A stretch of 64,000 nt of DNA. It comes from Anastatus disparis. Taxonomy: Eukaryota > Arthropoda > Insecta > Hymenoptera > Eupelmidae. The notes below the pieces were generated by a model. That model made no database searches, was not told the DNA's origin, and saw only the letters and a list, made by a program, of their open reading frames with translations. A program made the position numbers and the translations under genes. Shown here piece by piece: positions 30,349 through 41,317 of the stretch (the first letter of the stretch is position 1; each line of letters opens with the position of its first letter). The stretch lies in the NCBI GenBank assembly GCA_017163975.1, contig JAFFSR010000395.1:1434001-1498000 (forward strand). Reading direction: 5' to 3'.

Positions 30349-30647
30349 TGTAGGTGTCTACACGCTCAGCGCCTCAGTGCGCATGTCAAAATGTACAGTA
30401 GAGGGCTTTCGGGCCTTATTGCGGGACGCGTCAGCGTCGTTAGTCAGTCGTGCTAGAACCTCAGCACTGTAAACCAATAAAGACTTCTAGCCGGTAGTCC
30501 CGGCGTAATATTATATCGTGAATTAATCTTGGTTTTCTCTTCTACCTTAGATTCCTTCCCATCCTACACACGCGTGCCTTCATAGATGGGCACATTAATA
30601 TCTCACTGAATAATTAAGTGGTTAAGTACAACCACACATCGTCTATA
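30349..30647 (+). repeat. Gypsy 5' LTR
   Basis: Opens TGTAGGTGTCTACACGC and ends ATCGTCTATA; contains AATAAAGACTTC, a likely polyadenylation signal. It is followed by CTGGTGACC, the probable start of the primer-binding site. Confidence 0.92.
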
Positions 30648-32475
30648 CTGGTGACCTCAATAACTGGAAGGAAGGAAGAAGATTTTTTTTCTCATATTGG
30701 CAAAATTACGAAAGGAAGGAGTGCTACAATGGAACGGACGAGTCCATTATCCAATGACAGCGTCAATTTTGGCTCTACACGATGCATTGCAATTACTGTT
30801 TTTGCTGCTGCTTGCGTGTCGCCTACTTGTTACAAAGGTAAAAGGGAGAGGTTTAGACAGCGAAGGATCGACCTGCGCCGCAAGTTGATGCTTTACCTAC
30901 TACTCACAAGAAAATAGTAGAGGTTTTCTTGTTTTCTTCTCCTCATCAACCATCAAGCAATTTGCGTCGTAATTTGACGCTGCGCCTTCTTGTTACAAGA
31001 GTAAAAGGGAGAGGTCGCACCCTGATCATTCGACAGGATCTCGAGGCCATTGGGACTTTTGAGCGACGTCATCGTCAACAACATCGGCGGAACATCATCG
31101 TAGTAACACCATCGGCCTGCCTGCTCGTCTTCGTTTAGCCCCACTGCATATTTAATAAAAGGTATTTATTAAGTGCGTGTGCGTATTATTTTCCGTACTC
31201 ACCCAAAAAGCGTTCTGTGACTGCGTAAAATAAAAAATTGTTAATTAAGTATAACATTTGTAAACGTTAAATTGTGTGAAAAAAAAACCAAAAGCAAAAA
31301 AAAATCAGAGGAAAAAGCGTTTTTGGCAGCCATCTTGGCGTCGCAACGCATATGTATATGTATATATAGATATGCACGGGCAAACGAAGGTTCGAGAGAA
31401 AAGTTTGGCGTAACGCTAAAATTTGATGACGTATTTCCGGGACGCGCGCTTAAGAATTTTCTTTTTTCACTAACATTTGTTGAGGTGGAGAATCATTTGT
31501 TTAATGCACGACCTAACCTTCATAATGATAACTGATTAATATCTTCTTAAGAAAGTTTTCGTATCTGACAATTTTTCATTTTAATTAAGAAAGTAAAAAA
31601 ATTGAATGTCAATATGAGGTTTGGGTCTCGTATTTGCGTAGCCATTTTGTGCTTATGATAAACGGCGATACATAAGAACCGACGCTCGACCGCCATTTTG
31701 AAAATATAAAATTTTACATAAGTTGAAAATTTTTCTTGGATAAAATCTTTTATTAATGTGATTTTCTTTTTCCTTTTTGCGATTTCTTGAATTCTTTAAA
31801 AAAAAATAAAGCGAAAATTTTTTAGCGGCGAGCGTCGAGTGTTGCAGGCGGGTGAGTCGAAACGTTTTATTTACTGTGATAAAAACTTAAGTGCATTTTT
31901 AAAAAATCTTTTTATTTTAAATATCATCTCTAATAATATAACAAATGAAAAACTTTTCTCGTCACCTGATTGTAGTCATTAGTAAATTCATGTCTGGTTT
32001 GACATAACTGTTTTAAAGAAATAAAAAGAATTGATATTATTAGTTGGATTAGATCAGTGATCGTGCAGCGTCCGGGTTTCGTGTATGTGTGTGCGTTGTT
32101 TTTAAGATTCTCTTGGCTGCCCAGCTGTGCGTGCGGCCGAACAACGCGTTGGGGGCGATCTTGTGTCATACCTTTTTTTATGTCGATCATTGCAAACCGC
32201 CTGAACTTTGGCTGGTTTATATTAAGACAACAGCTGCGACGAGTATCAATTTGGCGTTGCCGTGTAGATACTCCTGAGCAAAGCGCCAGTCGTCGGTCCT
32301 AGGCTTTAAAGATAGAAACGCGGTGAAATCCCGGGGGTGCCCACGACCTCGTTCTTCGACCGCGCGTACATCTTGGCTTCAATGTATATAGTGTGTGTGC
32401 TGTGTGTTTTGGACAGCTATCTCTTTGTGGCAAGTGCCTTTGCTGTTGCATTTTTGTAAGTCCAAAAGAGCGTTG
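30648..32475 (+). other. Gypsy 5' leader, non-coding
   Basis: About 1.8 kb between the LTR and gag. Short open frames here show no family resemblance. A word around TTACAAAGGTAAAAGGGAGAG (quoted: AAAAGGGAGAGG) recurs at 30840 and 31005, so part of it is a short direct repeat. Confidence 0.55.
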
Positions 32476-33877
32476 ATGGGCGATTTTAATAAGGAAACAG
32501 CTGACCCATTCGGTGCATCGAATAGACTGGCACGTACCCCGCCACGTGATACGACGAGAAGTGGTAAAACCTTCCTGCCAGGTATGAATGAAACTGAGAA
32601 TGAGAATGCCTCAGGGCAAGTGAGTGAAACAGATAAAGCGAAAAATAATAATAGTACAGGAACGTTACCGAAAAATAGGGTAGATAATGTGGATAATAAT
32701 CAGGCGTGTAAAGACGGTATACCGCAGGTAACCGGTACAGCAGAAGAAATTATTCCAGTAGGTTTGGAAAATAATACTGCACCTAGCTTGTTAGGGGGAG
32801 GTAACCCATTAAATAGATGCAATAGTGTATTTTATACACCACCGGTTATCAACCCAGGAAATCTTAATATGACGGGTAATAACGTGCTTGGTAGTTTTAG
32901 TAGCAATTTAACTTCAGTCATGGAATTGCGAGAGCTGAAAAATCAAGTCGAAAGCTTGACAAGGCTGATATTGAGGCAGTCTGCAGAAAGAGCTGCCGCA
33001 ATGGTTAATACTAGAAGCACTTTATCACGAGATCTTCCTGGTGTGCAAAATCCTACTTCTCGCAATGCTTATGAAATGTAAGCTACAAATAACGTCAACA
33101 GGCCTAAACAGCTAAAGTTTCAAAGCTTCTGGAAGCACGACCCCACTTTATGGTTTATGCTTCTAGAAAGCCAATTTGTGAGTTCACAGATATCAACTGA
33201 TGCAGACAAATTATGGAGTTTGCTACATAATTTGAAACCGGATGAGACGTTGGTTGTAGCAACAACCATCAAGCAAGCACCCGAAGGTACTAGATATGAA
33301 GCAGTAAAAGCTGAATTGATCAAGGAATTTGAAGGAACCCCACAGCAAAGATTGGATAAATTCGTAAACTTGCAGATGGAGGGAAACAAACCCTTAGTAT
33401 TTTTTAAGCAATTGACCGACTTAGCTGGTACGCAACTTTCTCAAGAGACTGTACTAAAGATGTGGAAGGAACGGTTACCTGGTGAGGTTGCTGTCGGTAT
33501 GGGTCCCGACCTTCCTGGGCAAACACTCACAAATAAATTAGAGATTGCAGATGAGGTCTATAGGTTGCAGAATAAAAGGAAAGGAATATTATTTCGGCAG
33601 GTCAAGAAGCGAGAATGTAGATAATAGCAAACACAAAGAAAATAATGTGTTTAGAACGTCACGGAGAGACAGCTGGCGGAGGAATAATTCTAATAGGTCA
33701 AAGCCTACCCAACAGATAAAGAAATCTCCAAACCGTAACAACAACGTCTTGTGTTACGACCATCACAACTATCGTAACGCCGCCACAAGATGTACAAAGC
33801 CGTGTGATTGGCGGAACCGTAGCATCCAACAGTTACCCAAACAAAATTCAAATTATAATAATGCAAAAAATGGGTAA
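32476..33877 (+). pseudogene. Gypsy gag (in-frame stop and frameshift)
   Basis: Starts MGDFNKETADPFGASN; the N-terminal part is Asn/Thr-rich with a coiled segment near 32920. A TAA at 33079-33081 interrupts it. The capsid part follows in the same frame (LWSLLHNLKPDETLVVATT, EGTPQQRLDKFVNLQ), then a frame change near 33600 to a Cys/His segment (CYDHHNYRNAATRCTKPCDW) of the kind seen at the end of related gypsy Gags. Confidence 0.8.
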
Positions 33878-33879
33878 GT

Positions 33880-36800
33880 CCTGTTTGTGAGGAGACTACA
33901 AACAGAGACAAAACAACTGTACGTCTCCATGTTTGGGATTATAATTCCTGCACTCTGTTTCTTGTTGATACAGGGGCAGAGATTTCTTTGCTACCCAGAG
34001 GTAATAAGAGATTGGAATAGTCAGAATTTAAATTGTACGCAGCAAATAATACGATTATCAATACATACGGTGTAGTAAGAAAACACTAAATTTTGGCCTT
34101 AGAAGGCCTATTAGTTGGAATTTCGTAATTGCTGACGTTCCATATGCTATATTGGGAGGTGACATACTTAAACACCACCATTTAATACCTGACCTTAAGA
34201 ATAAACAACTGGTCGATGGTGAAACATTAATGACTGTTGCTACGATCCAAAAGTCAGTAGAAAAAGAAATTAAAATTCTGTTAATAGAACCGTCACACGA
34301 ATTCGCTAGCGTGCTCACTAGGAAAGACGGCTAGCATAACATCATTTGGTCTGTATGAATATACAGTTATGACATTTGGATTGCGTAACGCAGCTCAGTC
34401 TTTCCAGAGGTTCGTGAATAGAGCCCTGGGAGATTTAGAGTTCGTGTTTGTCTATATAGACGATATCCTCATCGCTTCAGAGAACATGCAAGAGCATGAA
34501 CAGCATTTAGAAATAGTGCTCAATAGATTGGACCAATGCAACTTACACCTGAATATCGAAAAGTGCTTATTTGGTGTAAGCGAACTGACATTCTTAGGAC
34601 ACAACATCTCGTCCAATGGACTTAAACCTTCAGCCGATAAGATCAAGGCCATCGCTGAATTTCTTAAACTAAACACCATCCAGCAGTTGCGTAGGTTTTT
34701 AGGAATGTTAAGTTTCTACTGAAGATGCGTCCCTAAAGCAGCAGAGACTCAGATCGTCGTCTACGAGTATTTGAAGGATTCGAAAAAGAATGATTAGAGG
34801 TTAATTAAATGGACTGTACAGGCCGAAGAGGCCTTTCAAAAAGCAAAAGATGAGCTCTGCAGTGCTTCGTACTCAGCTTTCCCTAAAGAGGATGCTGAGC
34901 TAAGAATTATTCCAGATGCATCGGATGTAGCAATGGGAGCAGCGTTGGAGCAGAAATGTGATGATTCTTGGCAACCAATAGCTTTCTTTTCTAGGAAGTT
35001 TTCGCTAGCACAAAAAAGATACTCTGTTCATGATAGAGAATTGACGGCTATCTATGAAGCTCTGCGTTACTTTTACCATTATATAGAAGCACGTAGCTTC
35101 AAGATACTTACTGATCACAAGTCTCTGATCTATGCGTTAACGCATAATGATGAGAAGGCAAGTGCAAGGAAAATCCGTCAATTGTCATATATTTCGGAAT
35201 TCAATACTGAAATATGTTATATCAAGGGCGATGAGAATAGAGTCGCTGATTCGTTGTCGCGAATCGAATCAGTCAGCTCTGCAACAGCTATTGACTGGAC
35301 GGATCCAGAATTGCGGAATCATCCACAGTTTATAAATGTTATCAATAAAGTTGATGCATTTAATCTCTTAACACTGTTTGAATATAAATTACTCAGTGAT
35401 GAGCAGCAAAAAGATGAACAATCAGCTGTAATTTTACAAAACCCTGATCACCCGTTGAAGTTGCAGAAGCTAGCATGGGGATCAGACAAGCTGCCTATTT
35501 ATTGTGACTTGTATGGTCATGTTATTAGACCTTATTTACCTAAGACCTTAAGAAAGGCCGCATTCGACTCGGCTCATTCTCTCGCGCATCCTGGCGCAAA
35601 AGCTACTGATCGAATTATAAGAATGACTTATATATGGCCGAGAGTTAGCAGGGACGTAGCGAAGTGGTGTAAAGCTTGCTCACCCTGCCAGAGAGCTAAA
35701 GTAACTCAGTATAATAAAATGTTACCTGAGCATTCTGTAGTCCCGGATAGTCGATTTGATCATGTACATATAGATTTAGTTGGACCACTTCCACGAAGTG
35801 ATGGTTATTCGTATCTGTTCACTATGATAGACAGATACACGAGATGGCCTGAAGCCATTCCTTTATACGACATATCAGCAGCTACCGTAACACGAGCCTT
35901 CTACGATAATTGGATAGCCCGCTACGGTGCACCAATGACGATCACCACTGATAAAGGGAGACAATTTGAGTCTCGCTGTTTGCAGCCTTATTACAGCTAA
36001 TTGGATGCAAACGTATTCATACATCAACGTACCACCCTCAATCGAATAGAATGATAGAACGCTGGCATAGGACACTGAAAACTGCTCTTAAAACTCACGC
36101 AGCGAGCAACAGAGACTGGGCTTTCTCCTTATCTACTGTGCTTTTGAACCTACGTACAAGTGTTCGTTTGGATACGATTGCTAGCCCAGCTGATTCTCTG
36201 TTTGGTTCTAGTCTCCGAGTTCCTGGCGAATTCTGCGCTTTTCAAGACACCGAACCTGACAGAGCTTACTTTCTGGAGGAGTTCAGAAATTATATGCGTG
36301 AAGTGAGACCTGTGCCGGTCAAACACAAACACGCTATCAAACCGTTTATGTACAAAGACATCTCTCACTGCACTTACGTGATGTACAGAACCAAGGCAAT
36401 AAAACCAGCTTTGTAAAGACCATACACTGGTCCTCACAAGGTAATTGAGCGCCATGCTAATGGTAGTAACTTCACAATAGAAGTTAATGGCACTCATAAA
36501 ATAGTCAATATAGAGCTGATTAAACCACCCTACTTTATTCGTGAGGAACCAGAGGAAGGAGTTACCGCTGAGCAGTCACGGTCAATGGTGGAAACACTAG
36601 AAGCTGAAATTCCTACCCAAGACGTAGATAGTGCTCGCGACGAGTACAACGTCACAAACGATAGTGATAATTATAGTGCAAACGGAGATAGCCGGATCGA
36701 TCCCCAGTTGACTCACAATGAGCCGGAGGACGAAAACAATGGTCAAGCCATGCCGGAAAGTTGAGCCCCCAGCGTTTCAATGGACACTGAGCGGCAAGAG

Positions 36801-36950
36801 GCACCAAGAAGAAAGAAATTTGTGCCAAATATATTCAAGAGAACACGACGAACGCAAGCTGACGAAGCAGAGCAAACGTCTGTGAATACTCAGCTACCTC
36901 AAAGTGCTAAGAAAATCACTTTTCAAGCCGAAGTTTACGACATATCATAA
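33880..36950 (+). pseudogene. Gypsy pol (protease, RT fragment, RNase H, integrase)
   Basis: Protease LVDTGAEISLLPRG (about 33960). After ILLIEPSHEFASVL the front half of RT is missing: sequence jumps at about 34318-34330 to SFGLYEY, MTFGLRNAAQSFQRF, YIDDILIAS and FLGHNISSNGLKPSADK. RNase H has ASDVAMGAALEQ and ILTDHKSLIYAL. Integrase has a zinc finger (HPGAKATDR, CKACSPCQR), the core VHIDLVGPLPRSDGYSYLF and ITTDKG, then a GPY/F-like module (RPYTGPHKVIERH) and a basic tail to 36950. Several stops and frame changes. Confidence 0.88.
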
Positions 36951-38186
36951 CATAGGTTAACTAGATCTAGATCTCATTATAACATCTTATTGTAATCACG
37001 TGAAATAGGATAGTGTAGTAAATAAGGATTATAATTGTAAGAAATGTAGTAAACTGAGTTGCCATATCGGCATTTCTTACTTTGTAAATTTTTAGTGTAA
37101 ATTTTTAGTGTAAGTTTTCCGTCAAATCCGCACGAAGCTCATACGGGTAATATAAATATTTTGTTCAAAAGACAATTCGTGCATGTAAATAGTTTAGAAA
37201 TAAATGTAAGATAGTATTAGTATTAAGAAACTTGCGTTATTAGAGTTAGATAATGCAAGCCTTTTTTTTAAACTGCGTTAATGCGTTTTAAAAAATATTT
37301 TATAAATTAAACTTTAAAAGTCTTACGACTTTATTGTAACCAATTGCAAAAAACTTCTTATGGATGTATTATCTGATGTTGTAAAGGAGAATCAGACACT
37401 TAAAGAGCTTCAGTTAGTTAATTGTAACAATATAAGTGTTATTAGAGTGGATTTCACTATCATTGACATGGTTTTCATTGGTAAAAAATATACTTAAGCC
37501 ATTTCGGTAGTCATTTTGGTTTTTAACTGAACAAAAAATTAAGTGCCTGAATCTCTCTATAAATGGTAAACTCTAGTATTGGGTGCGTTTCATGCTTTCA
37601 TGCATTCCAGATGTAACCCAATTAAACGTGTTGAGCTTGAGTTCTCAAGAACCGTTAAATTTGTCACGACTCTGGTGACTTTTGAAAATTTTTTTTTTAA
37701 GTGATTATAGCACACACGTAAATGAAAATTTTAAATTCTATTAAAAGTGTTGAAACAATTTAAAAAAAAGAGAAAAAATAAAGCCTAATCGCTCAACTTT
37801 TTGGTAGATATCATTATGTTCTCGGTAACAGTTACATGTGGAATGTATTTAAAAGAGAGAAAGTAAATGTAAAAAGTTTGGAAAAAGGATAATCAATGAT
37901 TTTAAGAAATTATAATTTTGTTAATCGGAATTCATTTAAACCAGACATAAAATGTGCGTTTTAAATGTAATGAATGTACTATGTAAAACTGATGTCATTT
38001 ATTGTAAAAGGCATCACGACTGGCTATATAAATTAATCTTGATAGATAAATGTAATTTCAAAAAAAAAAAAAAATAAAAGAAATATAATTGCAAGAAAAT
38101 ATATATGTATTTCATCGCCAAATTTATAATGAATATAATTGTTTTGCAATTAATTTTTTTCTTTTTTTCCTTTTGAGGCGGAGTAG
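36951..38186 (+). other. Gypsy 3' non-coding region
   Basis: AT-rich; no env frame recognised. It ends with a purine tract (GAGGCGGAGTAG) directly before the 3' LTR, a plausible polypurine tract. Confidence 0.6.
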
Positions 38187-38485
38187 TGTAGGTGTCTACA
38201 CGCTAAGCGCCTTAGTGCGCATGTCAAAATGTACCGTAGAGGGCTTTGGGGCCTTGTTACGGGACGCGTCAGCGTCGTTAGTCAGTCGTGCTAGAGCCTC
38301 AGCACTGTAAACCAATAAAGACTTCTAGCTGGTAATCCCGGTGTAATATAGTATCGTGAATTAATCTTGGTTTTCTCTTCTGCCTTAGATTCCTTCCCAT
38401 CCTATACACGTGTGCCTTCATAGACAGGCACATTAATATCTCACTGAATAATTAAGTGGTTAAGTACGACCACACATCGTCTATA
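38187..38485 (+). repeat. Gypsy 3' LTR
   Basis: Direct repeat of 30349-30647, same length, with scattered mostly transition differences. Confidence 0.92.
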
Positions 38486-38876
38486 TAGCCATGTAATATT
38501 GACATTAAAACTTTTTTCTATCCCCATCTGTAAATATATTTTTTTTTTATTTTTGAAATAAAATCGAATTTAAGGTGTTAAATAAAATTTTAATTTTATT
38601 TTTTCCATCATGAAAATTGATTACAAAAATATATAATATTTAAAAATAAGACAAAAAAAAAAAGTGGAACATCGGGTTTGAACTTGGCAAAAGAGAACGA
38701 GGTGCGTAAAAACTTAGTGACCACAGTCACCGCATTCGTTTGTTGAAACGAGTAAAAAGTTACATATGTTCATCGCCCCCCAAAAGATTTTATTTATTAT
38801 TATTTATTTGTTTAATTACTTTAATAATTTTTATAATTAAAATATGTATCTATTTTAAATAAAAATACGTAATTAA

Positions 38877-39268
38877 GAGGAGGCCGAACTATCTGTCTCT
38901 GTCTAATAGTGTTTTTCATCTTTTATATGAACACCACCAGTTTTAATAAGAAAAAAATAGTAGCCCCCGCTAAATATTAATATAATAAGTAAATTTTATA
39001 ATCATAATGAAATAATTTTATCGCGTGATTTTTGAGTATGATTTGACCTACGAACTGCCGTAAATACAATCTGTCTTCTTTTATAAAATTTTGGTAGGTC
39101 AAATCATACTCAAAAATTACGCGATAAATTTATATCGTTATGATTATAAAATTTACTCATTATATTAATATCTAGCGGGGGCTGCTATTTTTTTCCTGTT
39201 AAAACCGATGGTTTTTATATAAAAGATGGGAAACACTATTAGACAAAGACAGAGAGTTCGGCCTGCCC
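38877..39268. mobile_element. TTAA-flanked snap-back MITE (piggyBac-like)
   Basis: 392 bp between TTAA duplications (38873-38876, 39269-39272). Inverted arms of about 165 bp begin G(A/G)GGCAGGCCGAACT-like; the middle turns at about 39065. No coding. TTAA plus G-rich ends is the piggyBac pattern, so assignment to that superfamily is likely but not proven. Confidence 0.85.
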
Positions 39269-39272
39269 TTAA

Positions 39273-40940
39273 TCAACAAATTTTCGGGATGGTTAATCGC
39301 ATTGAAATAAAGCTATAAAGTATCGCGGCGAAAACAAGCTAAAGCGGGTTTGCCGTAAGTTTACCTACGCCACTGGAAGCCGCGTGTTTCGTGTGTTTGT
39401 CTCCTCCCCTTTCGCTTGCTTCTCTACGTGTGTGTAGGGGCTTTGCGCGTATAGTTCCAGAAGTGCTGCAAGGATCGTCATGATAAAATTCGGCACGTTT
39501 CATTAACATGGCATTGGCAATCTCTACTAATCTCTGATGCAACAAACCATCACGTCAATTTCTAGATTCCTATTTCTTTTAGTTTCTGAGATCACACATA
39601 TGGTTGATAGCTCTACGCAGGCCACATTTTTCCAAATATATGTATTAAACTAATTCTTATTACTTCAAACATATTCTTAATGTTTTTTATGAATATTTAA
39701 ATATAAATATAAATAACTCAATTGAACTACTTTAAATTTAAAACATAACCTAAATCTATTTTAACTTATTGTATCTTATACATTATAATCAATGTTTTAT
39801 AAGATTGAGTAGTTGTAATATGTTTTAAACATAAACAATAATTTAATCTTATTGTTTATGACTATTTTATGATTAAACATATCCATAGAGACAATTAAAA
39901 CATCATTTTGAGTGTGTTAATGTTTGTTTCAGAATTTTTAGCTCAATCGGCTTTTTCCACTATTATACTGTTACGGTATAAAAAAAAGGTTATATAAATA
40001 AATTTTCTTATTTAATTTTTTTTTCCTTCTTTCTCTTTCATTTTAAAATTTAAATAGGCATCAGTTGTCTCATTTAGACCGCGAGCACGGCATTTATTGT
40101 TTCGTCGGGGCCACATGAATCCCTCCCATTTACTTTTAATAAAAGAGAATAAATGATACGAGGGCTACAGGGTGTCAAATAATAGATTTGGCGCGGACGG
40201 TGGTCAAGAGTTGTCTGGTATGTACTATTGATTTACTTATTGATTAAATAACAAAAGAAAAATGAGTAAAAAGTTTGAGAAAGAAGCAGAGGGAGAAAGG
40301 CGCAATTCTTTTTTGTGACTCCGAGCGTTAAGAAGGTTAGAGTTTTCCTTATTTAAAAAAGTGTTTTAATAAATGTTAATATTATTTATTCATAGAAATT
40401 GTTGTTTCGAAAATAAAACTTATATAAAAATAATTGTTTCCTAATTAAATCTTTTTTAATTTATTCCATTACACAACATATACATTTTTCATATCTCAAA
40501 AATTAAAAGAGATAGAGATCTGAAAATTGATATATAACTTTGTTATGTTTAAACAATAATATAGAAAGTTATTCCAGCACTCTAAGTTATTTATTTCTTC
40601 AATTTTCTCAATGCAAAGTGATGTATTAAACCAGCAAAAGATCCAATTTCTTATAAAAGTCGTTTATTAGAATGATTTAAATTATTTTATAGTATATTTA
40701 AGCATTGAATCTTATGACATTTAACTATTTTTTAAATATATTTATTGAAAATCATAATTTAGTCTCAATAAAGATTCTAAATTATTAAAAATTTATCTTG
40801 AGCAAAGAAGTTGTCTTTGTTTTTTAAGTCTCAAATTGTTTAAGCTTTGAAAATTTTTATCTAAACTAATAAGATAGGTTATCAAAGGAAAGGTTATATA
40901 TTCATAAGTTTAATTTATTGAAACAATAATAATTTTTCTT
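39273..40940. other. Spacer, no gene recognised
   Basis: Less AT-rich to about 39560 (no convincing reading frame), then AT-rich. Around 40490-40570 it distantly resembles the 4380-4480 arm of the foldback (AAGAGATAGAGATCTGAAAATTG). Nothing else is supported. Confidence 0.4.
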
Positions 40941-40998
40941 GTTGATGAATGATGAGAATTCCAACCAATGCTTTCACCGCTAAGGTATAATCAATCAT
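40941..40998 (+). repeat. Element-end motif at the left of copy B
   Basis: Diverged match to 5511-5563 (GATGAGAATTCCAACCAATGC, of which GATGAGAATTCCAACC is the core). It marks the start of recognisable copy B, about 300 bases before its polB promoter. No QGFK gene lies between them. Confidence 0.45.
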
Positions 40999-41242
40999 CC
41001 ACATAACCTCTACAATTAATGTTTGGTAAATTATTCCTAGCCTTGAAAAATCTATCATGTATTTTATCATTGCGATGAATCTTACTGACTAAAGCAAATC
41101 AAAGAAATGAATTTCAGAATCGAGCTCACCTTCTTTTATACTCGTGAAACAGTTTAGGTGGAAAGTGGGGGTAGAATTTCGACGATTGTCTCCCCTCTTC
41201 GCGCGCGCATGCATTCCCCCACCGCAACACCCGATCCTCGCG

Positions 41243-41277
41243 TATATAACAAAGCGTTCTCGAGAGAGCAACTCAGT
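41243..41277 (+). promoter_or_regulatory. polB core promoter (copy B)
   Basis: TATATAAC and TCAGT with start A at 41275, 32 bases below the TATA box, exactly as in copy A. A leftward TATAAAAG is also retained at about 41133-41141 although its gene is gone. Confidence 0.7.
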
Positions 41278-41317
41278 TTATTGGGAATCATCGTCTTGGA
41301 AGAATCTCTTAAGCATC

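Larger units (their letters stand above)
30349..38485 (+). mobile_element. Ty3/gypsy LTR retrotransposon (defective)
   Basis: Two 299-bp LTRs enclose gag, protease, RT, RNase H and integrase in gypsy order. The LTRs differ at about 17 positions by eye, so the insertion is old. The coding region has stops, a frameshift after gag and a deletion of the front of RT. A clean target duplication is not seen (ATAGT against ATAGC at best). It lies between the two viral copies. Confidence 0.92.

Noticed and set aside
30618..31535. Host or viral genes in the gypsy leader
   Set aside because: Short frames without family resemblance, inside the untranslated leader between the LTR and gag.
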